In this document: piece by piece, positions 16,478 to 25,492 of the stretch | Layout of the letters: each line of letters begins with the position of its first letter | How positions within the stretch are numbered: position 1 is the stretch's first letter | DNA from: Firm-07 sp045576195 | Lineage (GTDB): Bacteria > Bacillota > Clostridia > Oscillospirales > CAG-272 | Length of the DNA: 64,000 nt | Direction: 5' to 3' | Assembly (NCBI GenBank): GCA_045576195.1 | Contig: JAZNFZ010000071.1 | Coordinates: 38,522-102,521 of the forward strand | Program-made: the position numbers and the translations under genes | The notes under the pieces: generated by a model | The model's database searches: none | The model's input: only the letters and a program-made list of their open reading frames with translations | What the model was told of the DNA's origin: nothing

Positions 16478-19000
16478 ATGAAAAAGTTATTGGCTGTTGA
16501 CGGAAACAGTATTGTAAACCGCGCATTTTACGGCGTGCGCCCCCTCTCAAACCGCGAGGGGCTTCCCACCAATGCGCTGTTTGGTATGGTAAATATCTTA
16601 GAAAAGAACAAAGAGGCGGTAAAGCCTGATTTTTGTGCCATTGCCTTTGACCTGAAGGCGCCTACCTTTCGCCACGAAATGTACCGCGCCTACAAGGACG
16701 GAAGACGCCCCACTCCCGAGGATCTGCTGGTGCAGATGCCACTTGCCAAGGAGATTGCGGCTGCTATGGGCTTTATCTGCCTTGAAAAGGAGGGCTATGA
16801 GGCGGATGACATCCTCGGCACGCTGGCAGCGCTTGCCGAGGGCGAGGAGGTGGAGGCCTATATCCTTACGGGTGACCGCGATGCGCTACAGTTGATTTCG
16901 GATCGGGTGCATGTTCTTCTTGCCACTAATACCGATACGGTCGATTTTAGCAGAGCTGCTTTTTTTGACAAATACGGCGTGATGCCGGAGCAATTTGTGG
17001 ATGTAAAGGCGCTGATGGGGGATAGCTCCGATAATATCCCCGGTGTGGCGGGTGTTGGCGAAAAAACAGCACTGAAGCTGATTGCAGAGCACGGCTCGCT
17101 TGATGCGCTTTACCAAAATCTTCCCACGGGTGAGTTTACCCCCTCTCTGCGCGGCAAGCTGGAGGCGGGCAGAGAGAGCGCTGCGCTTTCTAAAAAGCTG
17201 GCCACCATCTGCCGCAAGGTACCTTTGGAAATTTCCTTGACCGATCTTCATTTCGTCGGTTATCACAGGGAAGAGCTGCTTCGACTGTTTACCGAGTTCG
17301 AGTTTCATTCTTTCATCAAGCGGTTTGAGCTTGATACGGATATTACAGGAGTGGATGCAATAAGCGAGGAGCCACTTTCTAAGGCAGAGTCGCTTGATCC
17401 TTCGACCGCGGCCACCTTTGGCCCCTTGTTTGCCTTTGATGTGGTGGATGGCACGGGTTATGCCTTTGACGGCAAGACATTGCGCGCGACGGCAGATAAA
17501 GAAACGCTGGAGGCTCTGCTTTGCCGCAAGGAGGCGGTTGTTATTTGCCATGATGCCAAGGGTGTATACCAGTCCCTTGAGGCGCTCCTTGTCCATTGGC
17601 GCGGTTGCGCGTTTGACACGATGCTGGCAGCGTATGTGCTGGATCCCTCCAAGGGGAAATATGAGCTGGATCGTCTGCTGCTTGACTACTGCAGCGCATC
17701 TCTCCCTGCCGCTCCCTCCCATCTTCCGCGCATTTTGCAGCTGAAGGAAGTGCTTGCAGAAAGGATCGAGACCGAGGGAGCAGGGAAGCTATTATATGAG
17801 ATCGAAATGCCGCTTTGTGCGGTGCTGGCCGATATGGAGTTGGTCGGCTTTCGTGTGGACCGTGAGGGGCTTTCCGCCTATGGCGCGCAGCTCTCGTCTA
17901 TGGCGGCAGAGTTATCGGAGCGCATTTACTACCACGCGGGCGGCGAATTTAACATCAATTCGCCAAAGCAGCTGGGCGAGGTGCTTTTCGAGCACCTTGG
18001 TCTGCCTCACGGAAAGAAGACTAAAACCGGTTATTCCACCAATGCGGATGTTCTTGAAAAGCTGCGCCCCTATCATCCCATTATCGAGGATATATTGGAT
18101 TACAGACAGGTGACCAAGCTGAACAGCACCTATGCAGAGGGGCTGCTCAAGCAGATTGCCGAGGATGGCAGAATTCATACCGTCTTTAAGCAAACGGGAA
18201 CAGCAACGGGAAGGCTCTCCTCTGCAGAGCCAAATTTGCAAAATATCCCGATCAGAACACCAATGGGACGTGAATTAAGACGGTATTTTATCCCAGAAAA
18301 GAACAATTATTTGCTAATTGATGCAGACTACTCACAAATCGAGCTGAGGCTGCTTGCGGCCCTTGCAGAGGACGAAACTATGCTTTCCGCCTTTGCCACG
18401 GGCTCGGATATTCATGCCTTAACGGCGGCTACCGTCTTCCGTGTTCCCATTGAGGCGGTCACCCCCGAGCTTCGCAAGCGCGCCAAGGCTGTTAATTTCG
18501 GCATTCTTTACGGAATGGGTGCCCATAGCCTTTCTGAGGATCTGCACATTGGCATCGGGCAGGCAAGAGAGTATATCGAGCAGTATTTTGCGGCCTATCC
18601 GCGCATTGATGCTTACCTCAAGAATGTGATCCGCGAGGCCTATGAAAAGGGCTATGTCACCACACTGTTCGGCCGTCGCCGCTATATCCCCGAGCTGAAG
18701 ATGAAAAACAAGAATATGCAGCATTTCGGCGAGCGCGTTGCGATGAACAGCCCGATACAGGGAACGGCTGCCGATATCATTAAGATCGCCATGATCCGCG
18801 TGGACCGTCGTTTGAAGCAGGAGGGCCTCGATGCAAGGCTGGTGCTTCAGGTTCACGACGAGCTGATCGTGGAGGCCTCCATGGAGGATGCCGATGCGGC
18901 GCAGCAGATCCTGATCTATGAAATGGAGCACGCGGCAGATCTGTGCGTGGCTTTGAAGGTAGGCGGTACAAAGGGAGAAAATTGGTATGACAGTCACTAA
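16478..19000 (+). CDS. polA: DNA polymerase I
   Basis: Replication and repair polymerase that removes primers and fills gaps. 840 residues in the usual three parts: N-terminal 5'-3' exonuclease domain (LLAVDGNSIVNRAFYG from residue 4, YEADD near residue 110), a central 3'-5' exonuclease-like domain without the DxE proofreading motif (LFAFDVVDG), as in other Gram-positive Pol I, and the C-terminal polymerase with DYSQIELR and VHDE motifs. I chose ATG 16478 because the promoter -10 lies at 16430-16435 and AGAAAGGAAT precedes it; the frame itself opens at 16385. Its end overlaps malQ by 14 nt. Confidence 0.95.
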   Translation: MKKLLAVDGNSIVNRAFYGVRPLSNREGLPTNALFGMVNILEKNKEAVKPDFCAIAFDLKAPTFRHEMYRAYKDGRRPTPEDLLVQMPLAKEIAAAMGFICLEKEGYEADDILGTLAALAEGEEVEAYILTGDRDALQLISDRVHVLLATNTDTVDFSRAAFFDKYGVMPEQFVDVKALMGDSSDNIPGVAGVGEKTALKLIAEHGSLDALYQNLPTGEFTPSLRGKLEAGRESAALSKKLATICRKVPLEISLTDLHFVGYHREELLRLFTEFEFHSFIKRFELDTDITGVDAISEEPLSKAESLDPSTAATFGPLFAFDVVDGTGYAFDGKTLRATADKETLEALLCRKEAVVICHDAKGVYQSLEALLVHWRGCAFDTMLAAYVLDPSKGKYELDRLLLDYCSASLPAAPSHLPRILQLKEVLAERIETEGAGKLLYEIEMPLCAVLADMELVGFRVDREGLSAYGAQLSSMAAELSERIYYHAGGEFNINSPKQLGEVLFEHLGLPHGKKTKTGYSTNADVLEKLRPYHPIIEDILDYRQVTKLNSTYAEGLLKQIAEDGRIHTVFKQTGTATGRLSSAEPNLQNIPIRTPMGRELRRYFIPEKNNYLLIDADYSQIELRLLAALAEDETMLSAFATGSDIHALTAATVFRVPIEAVTPELRKRAKAVNFGILYGMGAHSLSEDLHIGIGQAREYIEQYFAAYPRIDAYLKNVIREAYEKGYVTTLFGRRRYIPELKMKNKNMQHFGERVAMNSPIQGTAADIIKIAMIRVDRRLKQEGLDARLVLQVHDELIVEASMEDADAAQQILIYEMEHAADLCVALKVGGTKGENWYDSH

Positions 19001-20429
19001 AAAAAGAGCAAGCGGGGTGCTGATGCCGATCTTTTCGCTGCACGGGAGCTATTCCTGCGGTGCTTTTGGCAAGGCCGCCCTTGAATTTGTGGATTTTCTT
19101 GCCGATAGCGGCTTTTCCTATTGGCAGGTGCTTCCGTTTTCCATTCCCGACGAGCACGGGTCGCCGTATAAGTCTGATTCGGCCTTTGCGGGCGATCCGC
19201 GCCTGATCGACCTTGAGGTGCTTGCGGCAGAAGGACTTTTGACCGAGGAGGAGCTGCAAGGGGCGCTGCAAGCGGTGCCGTTTACGGTGGAAACCGACCG
19301 TATGGCGGCAAGAGAGGCGCTGCTTCGCCGTGCGGCGACAAGAGTCGAAAATAAGAAAGATATTCTCGACTTTATCGAAGGTCACCCGCAGCTTGACAAT
19401 GCTTGCCGTTTTCTTGCCTTGAAGAAGGCCAACGGCGGTCTTGCCTGGCAGGAATGGAAAACTGCCGATTGGTGTGAGGAGGATTATTTTTATTACGCCT
19501 TCGCCCAATATCATTTTCTTCGGCAGTGGCAGGCGGTAAAGACCTATGCCAACGGGCGGGGAATTTCGATCATCGGCGATCTGCCCATCTATGTGGCAGA
19601 GGACAGTGCGGATGTCTGGAGCGCTCCCGACTGCTTTTTGCTGGATAAAAAGGGGTATCCTAAGGAGGTGGCAGGCGTTCCGCCCGATTACTTCTGCAGC
19701 GACGGACAAATGTGGGGGAATCCGCTTTATGACTGGTCGAAAATGAAAAAGGATGGATTTTCCTGGTGGCGTGACCGTATGAGGCACATACTCACGCTTT
19801 TTGACGGCGTGCGGATTGACCATTTTCGCGGTCTTTCCGCCTATTGGAGCATTCCCGCAAGCGCTGCTACCGCCAAGGAGGGAGCCTGGAAAAAAGGCCC
19901 CGGAATGGCCTTTGTGAGGGCAATGAAGGAGGTGGCAGGTGATAAGCTGATCATTGCAGAGGACCTGGGGGAGATCACTGAGGATGTGATAGCGCTGCGC
20001 GAGAAAAGCGGCTTTCCCGGTATGCGGGTCTTCCAGTTTGCCTTTCTCGGCGACCCTGATTCCATCCATCTGCCGCACCATTATCCCGCAAATTGTGTGG
20101 CCTATACGGGCACCCACGACAACAACACGCTTTTGGGGTATGTATGGGAGCAGGATGCGGCAAGCCGTGAGCGGATGCTGCAATACTGTCATCACGAAAG
20201 CCCCGATTGGGATGCTTGCTATGAGGCGATCCTAAAGACTATGCTGCAAAGCCATGCGGGTCTTGTGATATTTCCCATCCAGGATCTGCTCGGCTTCGGC
20301 TCGGATACGCGCTTTAACACCCCAGGCAGAACCGAAAATAACTGGTGCTTCCGCGTGACAAGAGAGCAGCTGCTGTCTCTTGACCGTGCAAGGCTGCTGG
20401 CTCTCAATCGGCTTTACGGCAGAGCGTAA
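18987..20429 (+). CDS. malQ: 4-alpha-glucanotransferase (amylomaltase)
   Basis: Transfers glucan segments between maltodextrins; GH77 family, cytoplasmic. 480 residues. Seen: N-terminal GVLMPIFSLHG, substrate-loop motif near residue 232 (DGQMWGNPLYDW), the nucleophile region GVRIDHFRG near residue 275, acid/base segment IIAEDLG near residue 320, and GTHDNNT near residue 375. No glycogen or maltose genes surround it; it overlaps polA by 14 nt and shares its promoter, an arrangement that looks like chance operon packing rather than pathway logic. Confidence 0.93.
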   Translation: MTVTKKRASGVLMPIFSLHGSYSCGAFGKAALEFVDFLADSGFSYWQVLPFSIPDEHGSPYKSDSAFAGDPRLIDLEVLAAEGLLTEEELQGALQAVPFTVETDRMAAREALLRRAATRVENKKDILDFIEGHPQLDNACRFLALKKANGGLAWQEWKTADWCEEDYFYYAFAQYHFLRQWQAVKTYANGRGISIIGDLPIYVAEDSADVWSAPDCFLLDKKGYPKEVAGVPPDYFCSDGQMWGNPLYDWSKMKKDGFSWWRDRMRHILTLFDGVRIDHFRGLSAYWSIPASAATAKEGAWKKGPGMAFVRAMKEVAGDKLIIAEDLGEITEDVIALREKSGFPGMRVFQFAFLGDPDSIHLPHHYPANCVAYTGTHDNNTLLGYVWEQDAASRERMLQYCHHESPDWDACYEAILKTMLQSHAGLVIFPIQDLLGFGSDTRFNTPGRTENNWCFRVTREQLLSLDRARLLALNRLYGRA

Positions 20430-20440
20430 GACAAAGGAAG

Positions 20441-20474
20441 AAAGCCCTGTGCTATTGGCACAGGGCTTTTTTTA
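20441..20474 (+). terminator. bidirectional terminator between malQ and radA
   Basis: A perfect 12-bp stem (20441-20452 with 20458-20469), 5-nt loop, followed by a T-run. The radA stop codon lies at its right edge. Confidence 0.88.
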
Positions 20475-21863
20475 TGCTTTTTCGGGGGGAGAGAGCAGGT
20501 TTAAAACCTCATAAATGCTATTGATGGGCAAAAGCTCGATCTCCGCCTTCAGCTGGCGCTTTTCCAGGTTTCTTGCGGGAATGACCGCACGCTTGAAGCC
20601 GAGTCGTGCCGCCTCCTTGATGCGATATTCCAATCCCGATACCGCGCGGCACTCACCCGAGAGGCCAAGCTCGCCGATGGCAATGAGATCGTCGGGAACA
20701 GCGCGATCGGTAAGGGAGGAGATCAGCGCCATGGCAACCGCCATATCCGAGGCGGGCTCGTCAAGTCGCAGACCGCCGATGACGTTTACGTAAACATCGT
20801 TGGCGGAAAATCGCAGGAAAAGTCTTTTTTCAAGAACGGCAAGCAGCAGACAGACGCGGTTGTAGTCAATGCCGTTGGAGTTGCGGCGCGGCGCGGGGAA
20901 GGTGGTGGGGGATACCAGCGCCTGGATCTCCGCGATCAGCGGCCGTGTGCCCTCCATCGTACACACCGCGCAGTTTCCCGGTGTGTGCTTGGGGCGACCC
21001 GCAAGCAGCATTTCGGAGGGGTTGGAGACCTCGGCAAGACCCTGATCGGTCATTTCAAACACGCCGATCTCATTGGTGGAGCCATAGCGGTTTTTGATGG
21101 CACGGATGATGCGGTAGGTCTGCTGTCGCTCGCCCTCAAAGTAGAGAACGGCATCCACCATATGCTCCAGCAGCTTCGGGCCCGCAATAGAGCCTTCTTT
21201 GTTAACGTGACCTACCAGAATTACCGAAATATTATCCGATTTCGCCTTGTTGATCAGTGCCAACGCGGTCTCTCTGACCTGCGCGATGGCACCGGGAGTT
21301 GAGCCTACCTTGTCGCTGAAGACGGTCTGGATCGAGTCGACGATCACCACGTCGGGATGAATTCGGTCAATTTCCAGGAGAATGCGCTCCACATTGGTTT
21401 CCGTGAGAATGGAAAGATTTTTTCCAAGCACACCAAGGCGGCCTGCGCGCAGCTTCAGCTGCCCCTCCGATTCCTCGCCCGATACATAAAGCACCCTTCT
21501 GTTGGTGCCGAGAATATCGGAGATCTGCATCAGAAGCGTGGATTTGCCGATGCCGGGCTCGCCTGCCAGCAGCACGACCGATCCCAGAACAAGCCCCCCA
21601 CCCAGCACACGATCCAATTCAAAGAGACCCGTTGCGGTGCGGATATAGGAGGGCATTTCCAGCTCCTCAAAGGGAATGGCACGATTTTCTCCCTGGCGGA
21701 AGTTCAGCGTGTGACGTGCGGTGCGTGCCGCATCACTCTTGCTTTCCTCTGCGATCACGTCCTCCTCAAAGCTGTTCCAGGCACCGCACCCCGGGCATTT
21801 GCCCATCCATTTGGGGGAGCGATAGGTACATTCCGAGCAAATATAAACACTTTTCAGTTTCAT
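20472..21863 (-). CDS. radA: DNA repair protein RadA (Sms)
   Basis: Branch-migration ATPase acting in recombinational repair and transformation. 463 residues: an N-terminal zinc finger (Cys 9, 12, 23, 26), RecA-like ATPase with Walker A GEPGIGKST at 101-109, the RadA-specific KNRYGS motif near residue 254, and a C-terminal Lon-like domain (GLRLDEPASDMAVAMAL). Complete and typical. A SigA-type promoter lies at 21891-21919, in the gap after cwlD. Confidence 0.95.
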   Translation of the reverse strand: MKLKSVYICSECTYRSPKWMGKCPGCGAWNSFEEDVIAEESKSDAARTARHTLNFRQGENRAIPFEELEMPSYIRTATGLFELDRVLGGGLVLGSVVLLAGEPGIGKSTLLMQISDILGTNRRVLYVSGEESEGQLKLRAGRLGVLGKNLSILTETNVERILLEIDRIHPDVVIVDSIQTVFSDKVGSTPGAIAQVRETALALINKAKSDNISVILVGHVNKEGSIAGPKLLEHMVDAVLYFEGERQQTYRIIRAIKNRYGSTNEIGVFEMTDQGLAEVSNPSEMLLAGRPKHTPGNCAVCTMEGTRPLIAEIQALVSPTTFPAPRRNSNGIDYNRVCLLLAVLEKRLFLRFSANDVYVNVIGGLRLDEPASDMAVAMALISSLTDRAVPDDLIAIGELGLSGECRAVSGLEYRIKEAARLGFKRAVIPARNLEKRQLKAEIELLPINSIYEVLNLLSPPEKA

Positions 21864-21890
21864 AAAAGCCCTCTTTCGTCTTTTTTTATC

Positions 21891-21919
21891 ATTATACCAC
21901 GAAAAAGGCTATTCCGCAA
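21891..21919 (-). promoter_or_regulatory. SigA-type promoter for radA
   Basis: Minus strand TTGCGG (21914-21919), 17-nt spacer, TATAAT (21891-21896). Confidence 0.65.
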
Positions 21920-21921
21920 GA

Positions 21922-22626
21922 CTAAGTGTTTATTTTTGTAATGACCGATGAAAAAACAGCAAGCGCAAGCTGCTTTTGATAAAGCGGATCGGAGAGTCGC
22001 TCACATTCCTCGGGCGAGGAAAGAAAACCGCATTCCACAAGAATGGCGGGGCAGGTGGCGTGTCGCAGCAGATAAATGGAGGAGGTAGCCGCCTTGACCT
22101 TGCGGTTGTTCCAGGGCTGCAGCATATTCCGCACACCGCCTTGCACCGCTGTGGCCCATGCGGCGGAGTCGGCGTGCCCTTGTGAGTACCAGACCTGAAG
22201 CCCCCTGCAATCGGGGGTGGGAAAGGTATTCATATGGATGCTGATAAAAAGGCAGCTCTCGTACTTTTTCGTCACCGCAAGCCGTGCGGTGAGATCGGCT
22301 TGCTTCAGGTGATGCTTCTCGCCATTGCCCAGCATCACATCCTCTGTTCTGGTCTCCACCACGGGATAGCCAAAGGAGATGAAAAGATCCGCCAGCGTGC
22401 GCGCCACGCTGAGATTGAGATCCTTTTCAAGAGCCCCGTTGGTGCCCGTAGCACCGCCATCCCTGCCGCCGTGCCCCGCATCGATCACGATCACATCAAA
22501 GGGAAGGGCTGCATTCGAGGCAGGCAGGGAAAGTGCCTCCTCGAATGTATCAAACAAAAAAGAAAAAAGAAGCAGCACGCAAAGCAGCAGGGCAGCAAAG
22601 GAAATTAAGATCATACCTTTTTTCAT
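21922..22626 (-). CDS. cwlD: N-acetylmuramoyl-L-alanine amidase, CwlD-like
   Basis: Zinc amidase that strips peptides from spore-cortex muramic acid before delta-lactam formation. 234 residues: one N-terminal membrane anchor (residues 5-25), then a single Amidase_3 domain with VIDAGHGGRDGGA (zinc His), a Glu in EKDLNLSV, FISIHMN (zinc His) and VECGFLSS (catalytic Glu). No cell-wall-binding repeats, which matches CwlD rather than vegetative amidases. PdaA, its partner in muramic-lactam synthesis, is encoded at 48326. A SigE-like promoter may lie at 22643-22671. Confidence 0.87.
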   Translation of the reverse strand: MKKGMILISFAALLLCVLLLFSFLFDTFEEALSLPASNAALPFDVIVIDAGHGGRDGGATGTNGALEKDLNLSVARTLADLFISFGYPVVETRTEDVMLGNGEKHHLKQADLTARLAVTKKYESCLFISIHMNTFPTPDCRGLQVWYSQGHADSAAWATAVQGGVRNMLQPWNNRKVKAATSSIYLLRHATCPAILVECGFLSSPEECERLSDPLYQKQLALAVFSSVITKINT

Positions 22627-22642
22627 AGATTCACCTCTCTAC

Positions 22643-22671
22643 AATATAGTGCCGACAAGGGGGGAATATGA
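22643..22671 (-). promoter_or_regulatory. possible SigE-type promoter for cwlD
   Basis: Minus strand TCATATT (22665-22671) and CTATATT (22643-22649) with a 15-nt spacer. The -35 fits the mother-cell SigE pattern well, the -10 only partly. In Bacillus cwlD is SigE-controlled. Confidence 0.35.
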
Positions 22672-22701
22672 AAAAAGAAGGCCACCGCCGAAGCGGTGGC
22701 C
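22668..22701 (-). terminator. intrinsic terminator after the acyl carrier protein gene
   Basis: On the minus strand a 9-bp GC-rich stem (22693-22701 with 22680-22688) closes a UUCG tetraloop, followed by a T-rich tract. Confidence 0.88.
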
Positions 22702-22720
22702 TGCTTTTATGGTTTTACAG

Positions 22721-22942
22721 TCAGAGAGTTTCAAGATACTTTACAACATCGCCCACGGTGATAAAGGTGTTGGCGATCTCCTCGTCGATCTCGATATCGA
22801 ATTTATCCTCGCACAGCATAATCAAATCGTAAAGCTCGATCGAGTTGATGTTGAGGTCTTGAGAGAGCGAAGCATCCAGGGTAATCTCGTTGGGGTCGAT
22901 CTGAAGCTCCTCAACCAAAATGTTTTTCACTTTTTCAAACAT
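22721..22942 (-). CDS. acyl carrier protein, atypical
   Basis: Carries acyl chains on a 4'-phosphopantetheine arm. 73 residues from the ATG at 22942, preceded by ACGGAGG at good spacing; the frame opens 48 nt earlier. The prosthetic-group serine is Ser34, in the context NSIELYDL, whereas the housekeeping fatty-acid ACP normally has DSLD. No fab genes adjoin it. It may be a secondary ACP with its own partner set, or this clade's normal ACP; the sequence alone does not decide. Its promoter at 22994-23022 is back-to-back with that of comEC. Confidence 0.88.
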   Translation of the reverse strand: MFEKVKNILVEELQIDPNEITLDASLSQDLNINSIELYDLIMLCEDKFDIEIDEEIANTFITVGDVVKYLETL

Positions 22943-22993
22943 GATCTGTCCTCCGTTTCGTTCCAATAGGTCAAGATGGTTTACACACACAAC

Positions 22994-23022
22994 ATTATAG
23001 CCATCTTTTCCCGTTTTGTCAA
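22994..23022 (-). promoter_or_regulatory. SigA promoter for the acyl carrier protein gene
   Basis: Minus strand TTGACA (23017-23022), 17-nt spacer, TATAAT (22994-22999): full consensus. Confidence 0.88.
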
Positions 23023-23059
23023 GATATTTATGAAAACTTTGAAAAGGGAGCCCGAAATA

Positions 23060-23089
23060 TTGACATTTCGGGGCGTGTTGTTCTATAAT
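23060..23089 (+). promoter_or_regulatory. SigA promoter for comEC
   Basis: TTGACA at 23060-23065, 18-nt spacer, TATAAT at 23084-23089. Confidence 0.82.
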
Positions 23090-23120
23090 AGGAGCAGTTT
23101 TTGTCGAAGGGAGGAAAAGA

Positions 23121-25403
23121 ATGGCGCTTTTTTATAAAAGACCGCTGGCAGCGGCACTGCTTGCTCTGGCTGCGGCCATCACAGCTTGCTTTTTTCTTCC
23201 GTTTTTCTTTAAAATTCTTTTCGCTTGCCTTGCATTTGCAGCACTTGTCATCATTGTTGTGTTGCGCTTAAGGCGCGGTGCCTCCTACCGTCTTCTATCC
23301 CTCGGACTGCTCGCGGCAGCTCTGCTCCTCGGCTTGGGGCGGGGTATGCTTGAAACCGATGTGATGCACACGGCGCTGACGAAGCAGATCGGCAATGAGA
23401 CCATGGCAGAGCTTCAGGTGATCTCGCTTGAGCAACGCACAAGCTATTCCTCCGAGGTGGTTGTAAGGATCACCTCACTTGGCGGCAGGCAGGTCAATGA
23501 ACGCGCCGTGCTCCGCACCTCCTACCTCTTTCCGATGGGCGTCAATGACCGTTTCTGCGGCAGCTTTACAGTAAGGGAGCTTGATTACGATGCCTTTTAC
23601 CAAGGGCAGGAAAATCAATATCGCGCCGAGGGCTGCAGCGCCTTGCTGATCAGTGAGGATACCGACAGCTTTGTGTTTTTAGAGAGCGGCGAAGGGAAGC
23701 TTGACACCGCACTGCTCGATCTGCGCGACCGTTGGGCGCACACCCTCTCCGAGGATATCGGCGGCGAGGCAGGCGAGCTTGCCGCCGCGCTCATTTTCGG
23801 CACGAGACACACCCTGGGCGAGGACACCATCCGCGATTTCCGCCGTGCGGGTGTTTCGCATATTCTGGCACTCAGCGGCCTACATCTGGCCATTTTGATC
23901 GGCTTTGTGGATCGCCTGCTTTACCGCCTGCGGGTCGGAAAGCCGTGGCGCCTCTCGGTGACGCTTGTGCTGGCCATCGGCTATTGGATGCTGACGGGCT
24001 GCTCTCATTCGATGACACGGGCGGTGCTGATGTTTTTAGTGGTGTATTCCTCCTATTTTATGATGCAGGAATCAGACCCTATTACGGCACTTTTTCTCGC
24101 AGGATCTGCCATTTTGCTGGTCTCCCCCTTTGCCATATTCAGCATATCCTATCAAATGACGATGCTTGCCACCTTTGGCATTTTATTGGTGGGAGGTCTT
24201 AACCGCTGGCTGCAGGCAAAGCTGCCCCACGGCAAGGGAATTGTGAGGATCCCGTGCTTCCTGCTTCGTTATACACTACTATCGATATTGATCACGGTTT
24301 GCGCTACCGCTGCCGTGCTGCCCGTGCAGTGGGCGGCATTCGGCGAGCTTTCCCTCATCACACCGCTCTCCAATCTTTTGCTCACCCCTCTGCTGCTTCC
24401 GTTGATGGTGGTGGCGATCCTCGGCTTTCTCTTTATCACCCTCTCACCCATTTCGGTCATCTTTCTGGTGCCCGCGCGTGCTCTTGGGTCGCTGATGCTC
24501 TATCTCACCCGATGGCTTTCGCAAGGGCGCGTGATGCTCTCCCTGCGCCACGACTTTGTTCCCATCATTCTGCTCCCCGTATTCCTTGCCCTAGCGGTGC
24601 TGATCTGCATACGCCTGAAAAAGCATAAATACCTGGTAGCGGCACCGCTTCTCATCGGCGCGCTCGCCCTTTCTGCAGGCTTTTTGGTCCATCGCGCAGG
24701 GGAGGCAGACCTCGTTCATATGGCCTTTTTGTCCGAGGGAACCAACGACGGTATTTTACTGTGGGGAAATGACGGTACAATGATCTGCGACAGCTCAAAC
24801 GGCAGTACCACACAGCTGAAGTCACAGTGGAGAGCCCTGCAGGAGCACGGTGCCACCGAGCTTTCGGTGTTGATGCTGACCCATTATCATTCCGCGCAAA
24901 AGGTGTCACTTGAACGGCTGACGAGAGCGGTTGTGGTGCGCGAGATCTGGTTGCCGGAGCCCACCACAAAGGAGGATCTTGCCGTTCTTTACGAGCTGCT
25001 GGTGCTCGCCCAAAGGGAAGGGCTGCGGGTTACGGTATACGGCAGGGAGGCGCCGCTTTCTGTTTTGGGTGGCGAGCTATCGCTCTCAGATCCACTTTAC
25101 CGGAAAAGGTCGGTGCAGCCTGCCTTCACACTGCGCTTTACCTATGGCGATAAGACAGTGCTTTACGCCACGGGGGCATATGTTGAATATCTGCAAAAAG
25201 AGGGAAGCACAGCTGTCTTGACGGCGGATACGCTGATCCTCGGCGCACACGGCCCCATCCCTCACGAGAGCGTGGATCTGTCGAAGGTCACGGCGGACCG
25301 TATCATCACCGCAAACGAGGAAAAGCTGCTGGCACAGCTTGACATGGAACAATACCCAGTCGAAATATACGGGCAGGAAATTGAAATTTTAATGGAACGG
25401 TGA
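23121..25403 (+). CDS. comEC: ComEC/Rec2-family DNA-uptake channel
   Basis: Membrane channel for single-stranded DNA during transformation. 760 residues: N-terminal helices (residues 9-75), an OB-like extracellular part, the Competence core with GVSHILALSGLHLAILIG near residue 248 and many transmembrane helices to about residue 525, then a C-terminal metallo-beta-lactamase-like domain. In that last domain the metal motif, normally THxDxDH, reads THYHSAQ, so the two Asp and final His are lost and nuclease activity is doubtful. No comEA is adjacent. SigA promoter at 23060. Confidence 0.9.
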   Translation: MALFYKRPLAAALLALAAAITACFFLPFFFKILFACLAFAALVIIVVLRLRRGASYRLLSLGLLAAALLLGLGRGMLETDVMHTALTKQIGNETMAELQVISLEQRTSYSSEVVVRITSLGGRQVNERAVLRTSYLFPMGVNDRFCGSFTVRELDYDAFYQGQENQYRAEGCSALLISEDTDSFVFLESGEGKLDTALLDLRDRWAHTLSEDIGGEAGELAAALIFGTRHTLGEDTIRDFRRAGVSHILALSGLHLAILIGFVDRLLYRLRVGKPWRLSVTLVLAIGYWMLTGCSHSMTRAVLMFLVVYSSYFMMQESDPITALFLAGSAILLVSPFAIFSISYQMTMLATFGILLVGGLNRWLQAKLPHGKGIVRIPCFLLRYTLLSILITVCATAAVLPVQWAAFGELSLITPLSNLLLTPLLLPLMVVAILGFLFITLSPISVIFLVPARALGSLMLYLTRWLSQGRVMLSLRHDFVPIILLPVFLALAVLICIRLKKHKYLVAAPLLIGALALSAGFLVHRAGEADLVHMAFLSEGTNDGILLWGNDGTMICDSSNGSTTQLKSQWRALQEHGATELSVLMLTHYHSAQKVSLERLTRAVVVREIWLPEPTTKEDLAVLYELLVLAQREGLRVTVYGREAPLSVLGGELSLSDPLYRKRSVQPAFTLRFTYGDKTVLYATGAYVEYLQKEGSTAVLTADTLILGAHGPIPHESVDLSKVTADRIITANEEKLLAQLDMEQYPVEIYGQEIEILMER

Positions 25404-25429
25404 CGGTATTTGTCAAAATAAAGAGAGAT

Positions 25430-25460
25430 GCATAAGATGATAGGGAAAGGAGCCATACTG
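25430..25460 (+). promoter_or_regulatory. candidate forespore (SigF/SigG-type) promoter
   Basis: GCATA at 25430-25434, 19-nt spacer, CATACTG at 25454-25460. This fits the GHATR / CATNMTA pattern with one mismatch and a spacer one base long. There is no SigA-like alternative nearby. An inverted repeat (25449-25453 with 25460-25464) overlaps the -10. Confidence 0.45.
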
Positions 25461-25492
25461 CTCCGAATACTTTTTAGGAGGACCTATTTCTT

